The position numbers and the translations under genes are program-made. Below are positions 33,251 to 40,562 of a stretch of 40,562 bases of DNA, one piece after another. The stretch is from Lautropia sp. SCN 69-89. Lineage in GTDB: Bacteria; Pseudomonadota; Gammaproteobacteria; Burkholderiales; Burkholderiaceae_E. The stretch is from positions 1-40,562 of the forward strand of contig MEED01000029.1 in assembly GCA_001724855.1 (NCBI GenBank). Direction: 5' to 3'. How positions within the stretch are numbered: position 1 is the first letter of the stretch; each line of letters opens with the position of its first letter. The notes below the pieces were generated by a model. It ran no database searches and had not been told where the DNA came from. It saw only the letters and a program-made list of their open reading frames with translations.

Positions 33251-35206
33251 ATGAAGCACCTCCTGTTCGACGACAACGGCGAGTTCAAGGCGGGTTCGAC
33301 CCTGTCCGAGGCGGGCGCCAGCCTTCAGGTCGAACTGGCCAGCGGCAAGCGCGTCAAGATCAAGTCGGCACAGATCGTGCTGCGGTTCGACGCGCCGGCC
33401 CCCGATGCGCTGCTGCCTGCCGCGCGCAGCCTGGCCGAGGACATCGACACCGATTTCCTCTGGGAGTGCGCGCCGCAGCAGGAATTCGGCTTCGAGGAAC
33501 TCGCGCGCGACTACTTCGGCCACGCGCCCGGGCCGGTCGAGGCGACCGCGTTGCTGCTGAAGCTGCACGGCGCGCCGGTGTACTTCCACCGCAAGGGCCG
33601 CGGCCGCTTCCGGCCCGCGCCGCCCGAGACGCTGAAGGTGGCGCTGGCGGCAATCGAGCGACGGCGCCAGCAGGAAGAGACGATCGAGGCGCAGGCGCAG
33701 GCGATGGCGGCCGGCGAGTTGCCGCCGGAGATCGCGGCGCAGGCCGCGCAGCTGGTCGCGCGCCCCGACAAGTCCTCGCTCGCCTGGAAGGCGTTCGATC
33801 GGGCGCTCGCGCTCACGCGGCAGACGCCCGAGCGGCTGCTGCTGTCGCTCGGCGCCTTCGATTCGCCGCGCAGCCTGCACGTGGCGCGCTTCGCCGCCGA
33901 GTACTTCCCGCACGGTTTCGGTTTCGCCGCGTACGGCGACGCGCTGGCCGGTGCGGCGGCGCAACTCGGCGCGCTGCCGCTGGCCGAGGTCGAGGCGTTT
34001 TCGATCGACGATTCGACCACCACCGAGATCGACGACTGCCTGTCGGTGCAGCCGCTGGCCGACGGGCGCTGGCGCGTCGGCGTGCACATCTCCGCGCCGG
34101 GGCTGGCGATCGCGCCGGGCAACGGCCTCGATGCGCTGGCGCGTGAGCGCATGTCGACGATCTACATGCCGGGCGACAAGGTCACGATGCTGCCCGAGGC
34201 AGTGATCTCCGCGTTCTCGCTCGACGCCGGCCGCGAGGTGGCGGTGCTGTCGCTCTACGTCGACCTGGATGCGCAGGGCGAGCGCATCGTCTCGCGCTTC
34301 TCGCGCGCCGAGCGCATCCGCGTCGTCGACAACCTCCGGCACGACCTGCTCGACGGTGCGCTGGGCGAGCAGGCGCTCGACGAGGATGCGCTCGGGGGCG
34401 ACGCGCCGATCGACCACCCGCAGGGCGAGGCCCTGCGCGTGCTCTGGCGCCTGACACTGGCGCTGGGCGCGCAGCGGGAGCGTGTGCGCGGCAAGCCCGA
34501 GCCGCGCGCCAGGGCGGATTTCAACTTCTACGTGGAGCGCGCCAACGGCGACGAGCGCGTGCGCATCGTTCAGCGCCGCCGCGATGCGCCGCTCGACCGC
34601 ATCGTGGCCGAGATGATGATCCTCGCCAACAGCGAGTGGGCGCTGACGCTGGCCGACCACGGCGTGCCCGGCGTCTTTCGCTCGCAGCAGGCCGGGCGCG
34701 TGAAGACCGGCACGCACCCGCTGCCGCACCAGGCGCTCGGCGTGCAGCAGTACATGTGGACCACCTCGCCGCTGCGCCGATACGCCGACCTGGTCAACCA
34801 GCGGCAGCTGCTCGCGGTGCTCGCCGGCGAGAAGCCGCCGTTCGGCCAGAACGACGCCGGACTGTTCTCGGTCATCAGCGCGTTCGAGGCGCGCTATTCC
34901 GCGTACCTCGACTTCCAGCAGCGGATGGAGCGTTATTGGTGCCTGCGCTGGGTCGAGCAGGAGGGCTTGCGCCGCGTCGAGGCGGTCGCGGTGCGCGACG
35001 ACCTGGTGCGGCTCGCCGATGTGCCGCTGTACTTCAGGCTGCCGGGCGCGCCGGAGATCGCGCCGGGGCGCCATATCGTGGTCGACCTGCTCGCCACCGA
35101 CGAGGTCGACCTGTCGGTCGAGGCGCGCTTCGTCGAATTCGGCGCCGCGCCCGGCGCGGGCGGGCCGCTCGACGACGAGGATGCGCTCGTCGAGCAGGTG
35201 GCATGA
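33251..35206 (+). CDS. RNB-domain (RNase II/R family) exoribonuclease
   Basis: 3'-5' exoribonuclease of 651 residues. The N-terminal region (MKHLLFDDNGEFKAGSTLSE) fits the betaproteobacterial subgroup. The RNB catalytic domain carries the metal-binding acids in FSIDDSTTTEIDDCLSV, then GVHISAPGLAI, YMPGDKVTMLPE, NFYVERANGDERVRI, and LRRYADLVNQRQLLAVL near the C-terminus. It is shorter than RNase R and resembles the RNase-II-like proteins that accompany aroE/mtgA in this group. The start is fixed by family sequence, yet there is no Shine-Dalgarno site and a perfect -10 box sits 10 bases upstream, so it may be leaderless. Its stop overlaps a 10-codon minicistron that leads to the TonB-like gene. 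Confidence 0.93.
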   Translation: MKHLLFDDNGEFKAGSTLSEAGASLQVELASGKRVKIKSAQIVLRFDAPAPDALLPAARSLAEDIDTDFLWECAPQQEFGFEELARDYFGHAPGPVEATALLLKLHGAPVYFHRKGRGRFRPAPPETLKVALAAIERRRQQEETIEAQAQAMAAGELPPEIAAQAAQLVARPDKSSLAWKAFDRALALTRQTPERLLLSLGAFDSPRSLHVARFAAEYFPHGFGFAAYGDALAGAAAQLGALPLAEVEAFSIDDSTTTEIDDCLSVQPLADGRWRVGVHISAPGLAIAPGNGLDALARERMSTIYMPGDKVTMLPEAVISAFSLDAGREVAVLSLYVDLDAQGERIVSRFSRAERIRVVDNLRHDLLDGALGEQALDEDALGGDAPIDHPQGEALRVLWRLTLALGAQRERVRGKPEPRARADFNFYVERANGDERVRIVQRRRDAPLDRIVAEMMILANSEWALTLADHGVPGVFRSQQAGRVKTGTHPLPHQALGVQQYMWTTSPLRRYADLVNQRQLLAVLAGEKPPFGQNDAGLFSVISAFEARYSAYLDFQQRMERYWCLRWVEQEGLRRVEAVAVRDDLVRLADVPLYFRLPGAPEIAPGRHIVVDLLATDEVDLSVEARFVEFGAAPGAGGPLDDEDALVEQVA

Positions 35207-35235
35207 CGGCAGGCCGCGAGGCACGCGCGCGATGA
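35203..35235 (+). other. Ten-codon minicistron bridging the ribonuclease and TonB-like genes
   Basis: ATG 35203 overlaps the ribonuclease TGA (ATGA), encodes MTAGREARAR, and stops at TGA 35233-35235, which overlaps the TonB-like ATG at 35232 (ATGA again). This could relay terminating ribosomes across the 25-base gap. It may be a chance arrangement. Confidence 0.25.
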
Positions 35236-36146
35236 GACTCGTCCTGGTCGACTGGCCGCGCCGCCTGGCGCCGTCCGCGCTGTGGACCCGCGACCCGCTT
35301 GCGTTCGCGATCGTCGTCTCGGTGCTGCTGCACGCGCTGGCGCTCACGCTGCGCTTCGCGCCCCCGGCGCCGCTGAAGCTCGCGCCGATCGATCCGCAAC
35401 TGGAAGTGATCCTGCTCAACGCGCGCACCGACACCAGGCCCCTGCAGCCCGAAGTGGCGGCACAGGTGAGCATGCAGGGCGGCGGCGACCGCGACACCGG
35501 GCGCGCGCGCTCGCCGCTGCCGGCCGAATTGCAGGCGCGCGACGGCGACGACCTGGTGCTGCGCCGCAAGCGCGTCGCCGAGCTCGAGGCGCAGCAGCGC
35601 AAGCTGCTGGCGCTCGCGCGCGGACCCCAGGCCCTGGTGCGCGAGGGCGAGCGCTCCGACGAGCCGCGCGCGGCCGCCTCCGGCGACGACGACCGCGACG
35701 TCGATGCGGTGATCGCCCGGCTTCAGGCGCAGATCGACCGGCAGGTCTCCGACTACAACAAGCGGCCCAGGCGACTCACCTACGGCGTGAACGCGGTGGG
35801 CGTGAGCTACGCGCGCTACGTCGACGACTGGGCCGCGCGCATCGAGAAGCTGGGCACCGAGCGCTATCCGCCGGAGGCGCGCGGACGCATGTACGACTCG
35901 CTGATCATCACCGTGGAGATCGACAAGCACGGCAACGTGGTCGACGTGATCATCAACCGCAAGTCGAAATACGAGGTGCTCAACCGGGCGGTCAGGCAGA
36001 TCGTCCATGCAGGCGCGCCTTACGAGCGCTTCACGCCGGAGATGGCACGCGAAGGCGACATCCTTCAGGTCGTGCGCACCTGGACCTTCACCAACGACAC
36101 GCTGGAAACCGCGTCGCTGCGCCCCTCCGGGGCCGGACACCGATGA
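35232..36146 (+). CDS. TonB-like C-terminal domain protein
   Basis: Envelope-spanning protein of 304 residues. A cytoplasmic start and membrane anchor (FAIVVSVLLHALALTLRF, about 27-44) are followed by a periplasmic linker with a predicted charged coiled region (LRRKRVAELEAQQRKLLALA), then a C-terminal TonB fold: WAARIEKLGTERYPPEARGR, LIITVEIDKHGNVVDVIINR, with the ending FTPEMAREGDILQVVRTWTF. The linker is not the Pro-Glu/Pro-Lys repeat of true TonB, and no ExbB/ExbD genes are near, so it may have a structural envelope role. The SVLLHALAL helix with its His is TonB-like. ATG 35232 follows the minicistron; longer versions overlap the ribonuclease. Stop overlaps aroE by four bases. Confidence 0.88.
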   Translation: MRLVLVDWPRRLAPSALWTRDPLAFAIVVSVLLHALALTLRFAPPAPLKLAPIDPQLEVILLNARTDTRPLQPEVAAQVSMQGGGDRDTGRARSPLPAELQARDGDDLVLRRKRVAELEAQQRKLLALARGPQALVREGERSDEPRAAASGDDDRDVDAVIARLQAQIDRQVSDYNKRPRRLTYGVNAVGVSYARYVDDWAARIEKLGTERYPPEARGRMYDSLIITVEIDKHGNVVDVIINRKSKYEVLNRAVRQIVHAGAPYERFTPEMAREGDILQVVRTWTFTNDTLETASLRPSGAGHR

Positions 36147-37081
36147 CCGATCGCTACGCGGTCATCGGGAACCCGGTCGCGCACAGCCGTTCGCCGTCGA
36201 TCCACGCGCGCTTCGCCAGGCAGACCGGGCAGGACATCGAGTACGGGCGGCTGCTCGCGCCGCTCGACGGATTCGTCGCGGCGGTCGAACGCTTTCGCGA
36301 CGCGGGCGGACGCGGCCTGAACGTCACGCTGCCGTTCAAGCTCGAGGCCTTCGCGTGGGCGGCGCGGCGCAGCGAGCGCGCGCGGATCGCCGGCGCGGTC
36401 AACACGCTGCGCTTCGATTCCGACGGCGCCTGGGGCGACAACACGGATGGCGCGGGCCTGGTGCGCGACCTCGAAGACCGGCTCGGCCTGGCGCTCGCGG
36501 GCCGCTCGGTGCTGATCCTCGGCGCAGGCGGCGCCACGCGCGGCGTGATCGGTCCGCTGCTCGACGCGGGCGTGGCCCGGCTGACGATCGCCAACCGCAC
36601 GCCGACGCGCGCGATCGAGCTGGTCGACGACTTCCTGCTGGCGGCCGCAAGCCGCGGGCCGGCCGAGGGTGCGAGTGCGTCGCCCGGAGCGGCGCCCGGA
36701 GCGCGATCCGGAGCGCGATCCGGAGCGCCGCCCGAGGGGGTGCCGGCGGGCGGTCGGCTGCGCGGCTGCGGCTTCGGCGACGCCGGCGACGGCCATGAGC
36801 TGGTGGTGAATGCGACCTCGGCGGGGCTCGCCGGCGAACGGCTGGCGATCGCCGACGCGCTGCTCGCCGGCGCCGTCCTCGCTTACGACATGTTCTACGC
36901 GGCGCGCGAGACCGCGTTCGTCGCGCAGGCGCTGGCGGCCGGTTGCCCGCGCGCCTGCGACGGGCTCGGCATGCTGGTCGAGCAGGCGGCCGAGTCGTTT
37001 CTCGCCTGGCGTGGCGTGCGTCCGCTCACCGCCCCGGTCTACGAGGCGCTGCGCGCCGAACTCGCGGCCGAGGCCGCCTGA
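36143..37081 (+). CDS. aroE: Shikimate dehydrogenase AroE with low-complexity insertion
   Basis: NADP-dependent enzyme of the shikimate pathway, 312 residues, about 30 longer than usual. Substrate domain: AVIGNPVAHSRSPSIHARFA, catalytic Lys66 in NVTLPFKLEAF, and Asp102 in GDNTDGAGLVRDL. Cofactor loop: LILGAGGATRGVI and the NRTPTRA NADP clamp. C-terminal NATSAGLAGE and ACDGLGMLVEQAAESF. Residues about 171-204 (between the clamp and NATSAG) are an Ala/Gly/Ser/Pro-rich insertion containing four four-residue repeats encoded by 12-bp units. ATG 36143 overlaps the TonB-like stop. All catalytic residues are retained, so activity is expected. Confidence 0.95.
   Translation: MTDRYAVIGNPVAHSRSPSIHARFARQTGQDIEYGRLLAPLDGFVAAVERFRDAGGRGLNVTLPFKLEAFAWAARRSERARIAGAVNTLRFDSDGAWGDNTDGAGLVRDLEDRLGLALAGRSVLILGAGGATRGVIGPLLDAGVARLTIANRTPTRAIELVDDFLLAAASRGPAEGASASPGAAPGARSGARSGAPPEGVPAGGRLRGCGFGDAGDGHELVVNATSAGLAGERLAIADALLAGAVLAYDMFYAARETAFVAQALAAGCPRACDGLGMLVEQAAESFLAWRGVRPLTAPVYEALRAELAAEAA
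36685..36732 (+). repeat. 12-bp tandem repeats inside aroE
   Basis: Four adjacent 12-bp units begin with CGGAGC; the middle two are identical (CGGAGCGCGATC). They encode GAAP-GARS-GARS-GAPP inside the AroE insertion. Unit length is a multiple of three, so copy-number change keeps the frame. Confidence 0.85.
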
Positions 37082-37089
37082 GCCCCGCG

Positions 37090-37812
37090 GTGGCGCGACG
37101 CGCGACGCGGTTGCCGTGGCGGCGCGTGCTGCGCGTCGCCGCGATGACGGCGCTGCTGGGCGTGACCGCGGTGCTCGCGCTGCAGCTGTGGTTCTTCGCG
37201 CACGTGCTGTGGTGGAACTACTTCGACCCGGGGCAGACGCCGTTCATGAGGCGCGAACTGGCGCGCCTGCACGAGGCCGACCCGCGCCGCACGCTGCGTC
37301 ATCGGTGGGTGCCCTACGCGCAGATCTCGGTGAACCTGAAGCGCGCGGTGATCGCCGCCGAGGACGCGAATTTCACGGTCCACGACGGCGTCGACTGGGA
37401 CGCGATCGAGCGCGCCTACGAGCAGAACCGGCGGCGCGGGCGCGTGGTGCGGGGCGGCTCGACGATCACGATGCAGCTCGCCAAGAACCTGTTCCTGTCG
37501 GGCGAGCGCAGCTACCTGCGAAAGGGCCAGGAGCTGGTGATCACGTACATGATCGAGACGGTGATGACCAAGCGCCGCATTCTCGAGCTCTACCTCAATG
37601 TCGCGGAATGGGGCGTCGGCGTGTTCGGCGCGGAGGCCGGCGCGCGGCACCATTTCGGCGTGTCGGCGGCGCAACTGGGGCCGTGGGAGGCGGCCCGGAT
37701 GGCGGCGATGCTGCCGCGCCCGCGCTACTATGACGCCAACCGCGGATCGCCGGCACTCGCCCGGCGCACCGCGATCGTCGGCCGCTGGATGGGTTCGGTC
37801 GATCCCCCCTGA
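37090..37812 (+). CDS. mtgA: Monofunctional peptidoglycan glycosyltransferase MtgA
   Basis: GT51 enzyme of 240 residues that polymerises lipid II glycan strands without a transpeptidase domain. N-terminal anchor (VLRVAAMTALLGVTAVLALQLW, about 13-34). Catalytic Glu91 in AVIAAEDANFTVHDGVDW, then GGSTITMQLAKNLFLS, RKGQELVITYMIETVMTKRRILELYLN, and WGVGVFGAEAGARHHFG. The start is GTG 37090, 8 bases past the aroE stop, giving the usual short basic N-terminus; ATG 37144 would lie within the anchor. mgtE starts 11 bases after its stop. Confidence 0.95.
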   Translation: MARRATRLPWRRVLRVAAMTALLGVTAVLALQLWFFAHVLWWNYFDPGQTPFMRRELARLHEADPRRTLRHRWVPYAQISVNLKRAVIAAEDANFTVHDGVDWDAIERAYEQNRRRGRVVRGGSTITMQLAKNLFLSGERSYLRKGQELVITYMIETVMTKRRILELYLNVAEWGVGVFGAEAGARHHFGVSAAQLGPWEAARMAAMLPRPRYYDANRGSPALARRTAIVGRWMGSVDPP

Positions 37813-37823
37813 CTGCGCGATCC

Positions 37824-39347
37824 ATGGCCGATCAAGACGTCGACTTCCGGGCTGACCTGGCCGAACAACGTCCCGACGAAGCGCCGGCCATCCCGCAGCC
37901 GCGCGATCCGGAGCAGGCGTCGCGCGCGCTCGCCGAGGTCCAGGAGCTGCTGCGCCGCCACGACCTGGCGCTGGACGCGGCCACCCGGCAACGCCAGGGC
38001 GAGGCCGAAGAGGGTCCCGCGACGGTCGAGCCGCTGCTCGAGCGCCAGCACCTCGACGGGCTGCGCGCGCGGCTCGACGCGCTGCACCCGGCCGACGTCG
38101 CGTTCATCCTCGAAGCGCTGCCGTTCGCGCAGCGGATGATCGTCTGGGACCTGGTCAAGGCCGAGCGCGACGGCGAGATCCTGCTCGAGGTTTCCGAGTC
38201 GGTGCGCGAGTCGCTGATCCGCTCGATGGATCGCGAGGAGCTGGTCGATGCGGTCGAAACGCTCGACGCTGCCGATATCGCCGAGCTCGCGCCCGACCTG
38301 CCGACCGACGTCGTCGAGGAGGTCCGCCGCGGGCTCACGCAGGAAGAGCGCGAGCAGTTGCGCGCATCGATGTCGTTCCCCGAAGGTTCGGTGGGCGAGT
38401 TGATGGACTTCGAGGCGATCACCGTGCAGCGCGGCTACACGCTCGACATGGTGCTGCGCGAGTTGCGCCGACTCGAAGAGCTTCCCGACCACACCGACCA
38501 GGTCTACGTGGTCGACGAGCGCGGCGAACTGGTCGGCGGGCTTGCGCTCGACCGGCTGCTGATCAACCAGCCCGACGTGCTGGTCGAGGACGTGATGCGC
38601 CGCGACCTGCTGACGCTGCAGCCGCTGGACGACGCCAGCGAGGCGGCGCACGCGTTCGAGCGCTACGACCTCGTGTCGGCGCCGGTGGTCGATCCGCGCA
38701 ACCGCGTCATCGGTCGCGTCACGGTGGCCGAGGTGCTCGACCTGATCCGCGAGGAAGGCGACTCCGAGATGCTCGCCAAGGCCGGCCTGCGCGAGGAGGA
38801 AGACCTGTTCGCGGGCGTCTGGGCGTCGGCGAAGAACCGCTGGCTGTGGCTGGCGCTGAACCTGTGTACCGCCTTCTTCGCGTCGCGCGTGATCAGCGCC
38901 TTCGACGGCACGATCGAGCGCGTGGTGGCGCTCGCCACGCTGATGCCGATCGTCGCCGGCATCGCCGGGAACTCGGGCAACCAGACGATGACGCTGATCA
39001 TCCGCTCGATCGCGCTGGGGCAGGTCACGATGTCCAACGCGCGCCGGCTGCTGCTGAAGGAGCTCGCGATCGCGGCGCTCAACGGGCTGGTCTGGGGCGG
39101 CGTCGCGGGGCTGGTCGCCTGGCTGCTCTATCGCGATACGCCGTACGGCGTGCTGCTCGGCCTGACGATGACGATGGCGATGGTGCTGAACCTGCTGGTC
39201 GGAGCGCTGATCGCGCTGGCCGTGCCGATGGTGCTCGAGCGCTTCGGCCGCGACCCGGCGATCGGCTCCTCGGTGCTGCTCACCTTCAGCACCGACAGCA
39301 TGGGGTTCCTGATCTTCCTCGGGCTGGCGACGCTGCTTTTCCGGTAG
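37824..39347 (+). CDS. mgtE: Magnesium transporter MgtE
   Basis: Mg2+ channel of 507 residues. The cytoplasmic N domain contains the MgtE helical repeats (LDALHPADVAFILEALPFAQ, LDAADIAELAPDLPTDVVEE). Two CBS domains follow (VGELMDFEAITVQRGYTLDM, VLVEDVMRRDLLTLQPLDDA). The membrane domain from about residue 335 has five helices and the selectivity-filter region IVAGIAGNSGNQTMTLIIRS, the MgtE family's hallmark. The first about 45 residues are a charged extension. ATG 37824 is the first after mtgA. Last plus-strand gene; it faces the protease gene across a short repeat tract. No M-box type riboswitch is visible in the small gap upstream. Confidence 0.96.
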   Translation: MADQDVDFRADLAEQRPDEAPAIPQPRDPEQASRALAEVQELLRRHDLALDAATRQRQGEAEEGPATVEPLLERQHLDGLRARLDALHPADVAFILEALPFAQRMIVWDLVKAERDGEILLEVSESVRESLIRSMDREELVDAVETLDAADIAELAPDLPTDVVEEVRRGLTQEEREQLRASMSFPEGSVGELMDFEAITVQRGYTLDMVLRELRRLEELPDHTDQVYVVDERGELVGGLALDRLLINQPDVLVEDVMRRDLLTLQPLDDASEAAHAFERYDLVSAPVVDPRNRVIGRVTVAEVLDLIREEGDSEMLAKAGLREEEDLFAGVWASAKNRWLWLALNLCTAFFASRVISAFDGTIERVVALATLMPIVAGIAGNSGNQTMTLIIRSIALGQVTMSNARRLLLKELAIAALNGLVWGGVAGLVAWLLYRDTPYGVLLGLTMTMAMVLNLLVGALIALAVPMVLERFGRDPAIGSSVLLTFSTDSMGFLIFLGLATLLFR

Positions 39348-39406
39348 CGTCCAGCAGCCCCGGGCCGCCGGCGCGCGCGGCCGCGACGCGGCGCACCCGC
39401 GTCACC

Positions 39407-39448
39407 GCACACCGCACACCGCACACCGCACACCGCACACCGCACACC
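39407..39448. repeat. Six perfect tandem copies of GCACACC
   Basis: A 7-bp unit is repeated exactly six times (39407-39448), with a degenerate partial copy before it. It lies between the convergent stops of mgtE (39347) and the protease gene (39454), ending 5 bases from the protease stop. It is too short and spacer-free to be a CRISPR. It should be prone to replication slippage. Confidence 0.93.
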
Positions 39449-39453
39449 GCGGC

Positions 39454-40260
39454 TCAGCGCTGGCAGAACACCGGCGTGGTGAAGGCGCGGGCGGTGTCCG
39501 CGACTTCGAGGTTCGACAGCGTGCGTGCGTCGGCGCGGCCGGTCGCGTAGCGCACGCCGTGCGCGTCGAGCAACGCCTTCAGCGGGGCGAGCTTGATCGC
39601 AAAGTTGATGTTCTGCGGGATGTCGCCGGTCATCTGCGCGACGCGCAGCGCGTTCAGCTTGGCGACGACCACGCCGACGACCTGCCCGCGCCGGTCGAGC
39701 AGCGGTCCGCCGCTGCTGCCGGGCTGCACCGGCACGTCGATCTGCAGCTGGCCGGGGTTGTCGCGCAGGCCGGCGAGCGCCGACACCATCCCTGCGCCGA
39801 GCTGCCCCGAGGACGACAGCATCCCCTGCAGCGGAAAACCGTAGGTGAGCACGTCTTCGCCCTGGCGCGCATCGGGCGCCGCGCGCAGCAGTGCCGCGTC
39901 GGCCACCGGTGGTCCGTGCAGCAGCGCCAGGTCGTTGTTCGGGTCGCTCGCGAGCAGCACGAGCGCGGCGCCGTCGCCGCGGGCGATGCGCTTGCAGCCG
40001 TCGATCACGTGGTGGTTGGTGACGAGGTGCCCGTCGACGGTGACGTAGAAGCCGCTTCCGCTGGACAAGCGGCGCTGCGCCGGCGCGGCGGGCGCAGCGC
40101 CGCGTGCGGCGGAGGCGCCGCGATCGAGCAGCGAACCGGGCACGGGCTGCGGCGCCGCGGGCAGCGCGGTGCCGCCCTGTCCCTGCGCGGGCAGCGCACA
40201 GCACGCGAACGCGGCGGCGAGCGTGAGGGCGGCGAGCGAGGGCTTCATCGCGACGAGCAT
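39454..40260 (-). CDS. Trypsin-like serine protease, HtrA/Do-like without PDZ
   Basis: Exported S1C-like protease of 268 residues. Signal peptide MKPSLAALTLAAAFACCALP with likely cleavage near AQG, an Ala/Pro linker, then a trypsin-fold domain with the triad His84 (TNHHVIDGC), Asp110 (SDPNNDLALLH) and Ser183 (QPGSSGGPLLD). No PDZ domain follows; the C-terminal about 50 residues (NINFAIKLAPLKALLDAHGV) close the HtrA fold. ATG 40260 is the first in frame, but ATG 40248 begins the classical signal peptide and may be the real start; neither has a strong ribosome-binding site. Likely periplasmic. Two extra Cys (Cys89 and the one near the C-terminus in VFCQR) could pair. Confidence 0.88.
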   Translation of the reverse strand: MLVAMKPSLAALTLAAAFACCALPAQGQGGTALPAAPQPVPGSLLDRGASAARGAAPAAPAQRRLSSGSGFYVTVDGHLVTNHHVIDGCKRIARGDGAALVLLASDPNNDLALLHGPPVADAALLRAAPDARQGEDVLTYGFPLQGMLSSSGQLGAGMVSALAGLRDNPGQLQIDVPVQPGSSGGPLLDRRGQVVGVVVAKLNALRVAQMTGDIPQNINFAIKLAPLKALLDAHGVRYATGRADARTLSNLEVADTARAFTTPVFCQR

Positions 40261-40269
40261 AGACCAGCC

Positions 40270-40301
40270 GCGCGTGACCCGGTGCGCAACCGGTCACGCG
40301 C
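40270..40301. promoter_or_regulatory. Strong hairpin just upstream of the protease gene
   Basis: GCGCGTGACC (40270-40279) and GGTCACGCGC (40292-40301) are exact inverted copies, with a further GGT/ACC inner stem. It lies 9 bases before the protease ATG and 57 bases after the next upstream gene's stop. It could be an operator, an attenuator-like leader hairpin, or a terminator lacking a T-run. Confidence 0.45.
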
Positions 40302-40357
40302 CGGGGTGCGGGCGGGAGGCAGGAGCGGCGATCCGGAGCGGCAAGCCAGGGCGCCGA

Positions 40358-40562
40358 TCAGGCGCGCGGCAGCCGGCGCGCGGCGGCGCCGCGCAGCCGA
40401 TGCACCATCCACGCAGCGACCACTGCCGCGGCCAGCGCGGCGAAGAACGCAGCGGCCTTCGACTCGTAGCGCACCAGCAGAGTGGTCAGCGCGAGAAAGA
40501 AGGCGGTGAAGCCGATCAGGCCGTTGGCGAAACCGCGCAGCAGGCTGATCGTCGCGGGCCGG
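40358..40562 (-). CDS. Small membrane protein, 5' truncated by the window edge
   Basis: The minus-strand frame is open from the right edge to a TGA at 40358-40360, giving the last 67 residues. Two hydrophobic helices are evident (GLIGFTAFFLALTTLLVRY and AFFAALAAAVVAAWMVHRL) separated by a short charged loop (ESKA), with a basic Arg-rich C-terminus. I do not recognise the family. The start lies outside the window. It is in the same direction as the protease gene, 97 bases upstream of its start. Confidence 0.55.
   Translation of the reverse strand, partial: RPATISLLRGFANGLIGFTAFFLALTTLLVRYESKAAAFFAALAAAVVAAWMVHRLRGAAARRLPRA

Noticed and set aside
32198-35602. Very long open frame (over 1100 codons) on the minus strand
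   Set aside because: It lies antisense to the esterase, SDR, RNB ribonuclease and part of the TonB-like genes. Its translation is Arg/His/Gln-rich with no domain. Long antisense frames are expected at this GC content.
39407-39448. Possible CRISPR array
   Set aside because: Units are 7 bp with no spacers and no cas genes; it is a simple tandem repeat.

Overview
The window is a high-GC chromosomal segment from a betaproteobacterium, most likely order Burkholderiales. Three things suggest this. Gene-order blocks match that group (ffh / ccsA-like / PP0621 / pilS / pilR / ampD / nrdA / nrdB / histone-like, and mpl / yqiA-like / RNB ribonuclease / TonB-like / aroE / mtgA). There are PEP-CTERM proteins. 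There is also a lysine-alanine-rich H1-like protein. Taxonomy is inferred from memory of such genomes, not from a search. I see no rRNA, tRNA, insertion sequence, prophage or CRISPR array.

Layout. 1-6253: a branched-chain amino-acid-type ABC transporter (binding protein cut by the left edge, then livH, livM, livG, livF). Two PEP-CTERM secreted proteins sit between the binding protein and the permeases, each behind a near-consensus sigma-54 promoter. 6256-7784: an L,D-transpeptidase and a MepK-like M15 peptidase, a plausible make/cut pair for 3-3 peptidoglycan crosslinks. 7785-11221 (minus): FAD-linked oxidase, isochorismatase-like hydrolase, ffh. 11244-16040 (plus): ccsA-like, PP0621-like, pilS, pilR, ampD in a tight run. 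16376-21807: nrdA and nrdB, with a candidate NrdR box before nrdA and a perfect palindrome on the nrdB promoter. 22114-23613: H1-like protein, YggT, YggU.

23592-30377 (minus): PfkB kinase, zinc-ribbon/DUF3426 protein, prmA, accC, accB, aroQ, a TlpA-like redoxin and a conserved hypothetical. 30413-39347 (plus): mpl, YqiA-like esterase, a FabG-like SDR, RNB-family ribonuclease, TonB-like protein, aroE, mtgA, mgtE. 39454-40562 (minus): a trypsin-like protease and the end of a small membrane protein.

The most striking feature is a 378-residue intein with both LAGLIDADG motifs inside nrdA (17696-18829). It has Cys1, the block B TxxH motif and a C-terminal His-Asn, but the residue after it is Gly, where canonical inteins need Cys, Ser or Thr. 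Removing it restores a 959-residue NrdA. It therefore either splices atypically, as reported for A-type bacterial intein-like domains, or makes cleaved products of an essential enzyme. Other leads are the sigma-54 pair on the PEP-CTERM genes, the palindrome on the nrdB promoter, a possibly leaderless RNB ribonuclease mRNA, a 10-codon minicistron bridging two genes, and a 12-bp repeat expansion inside aroE.
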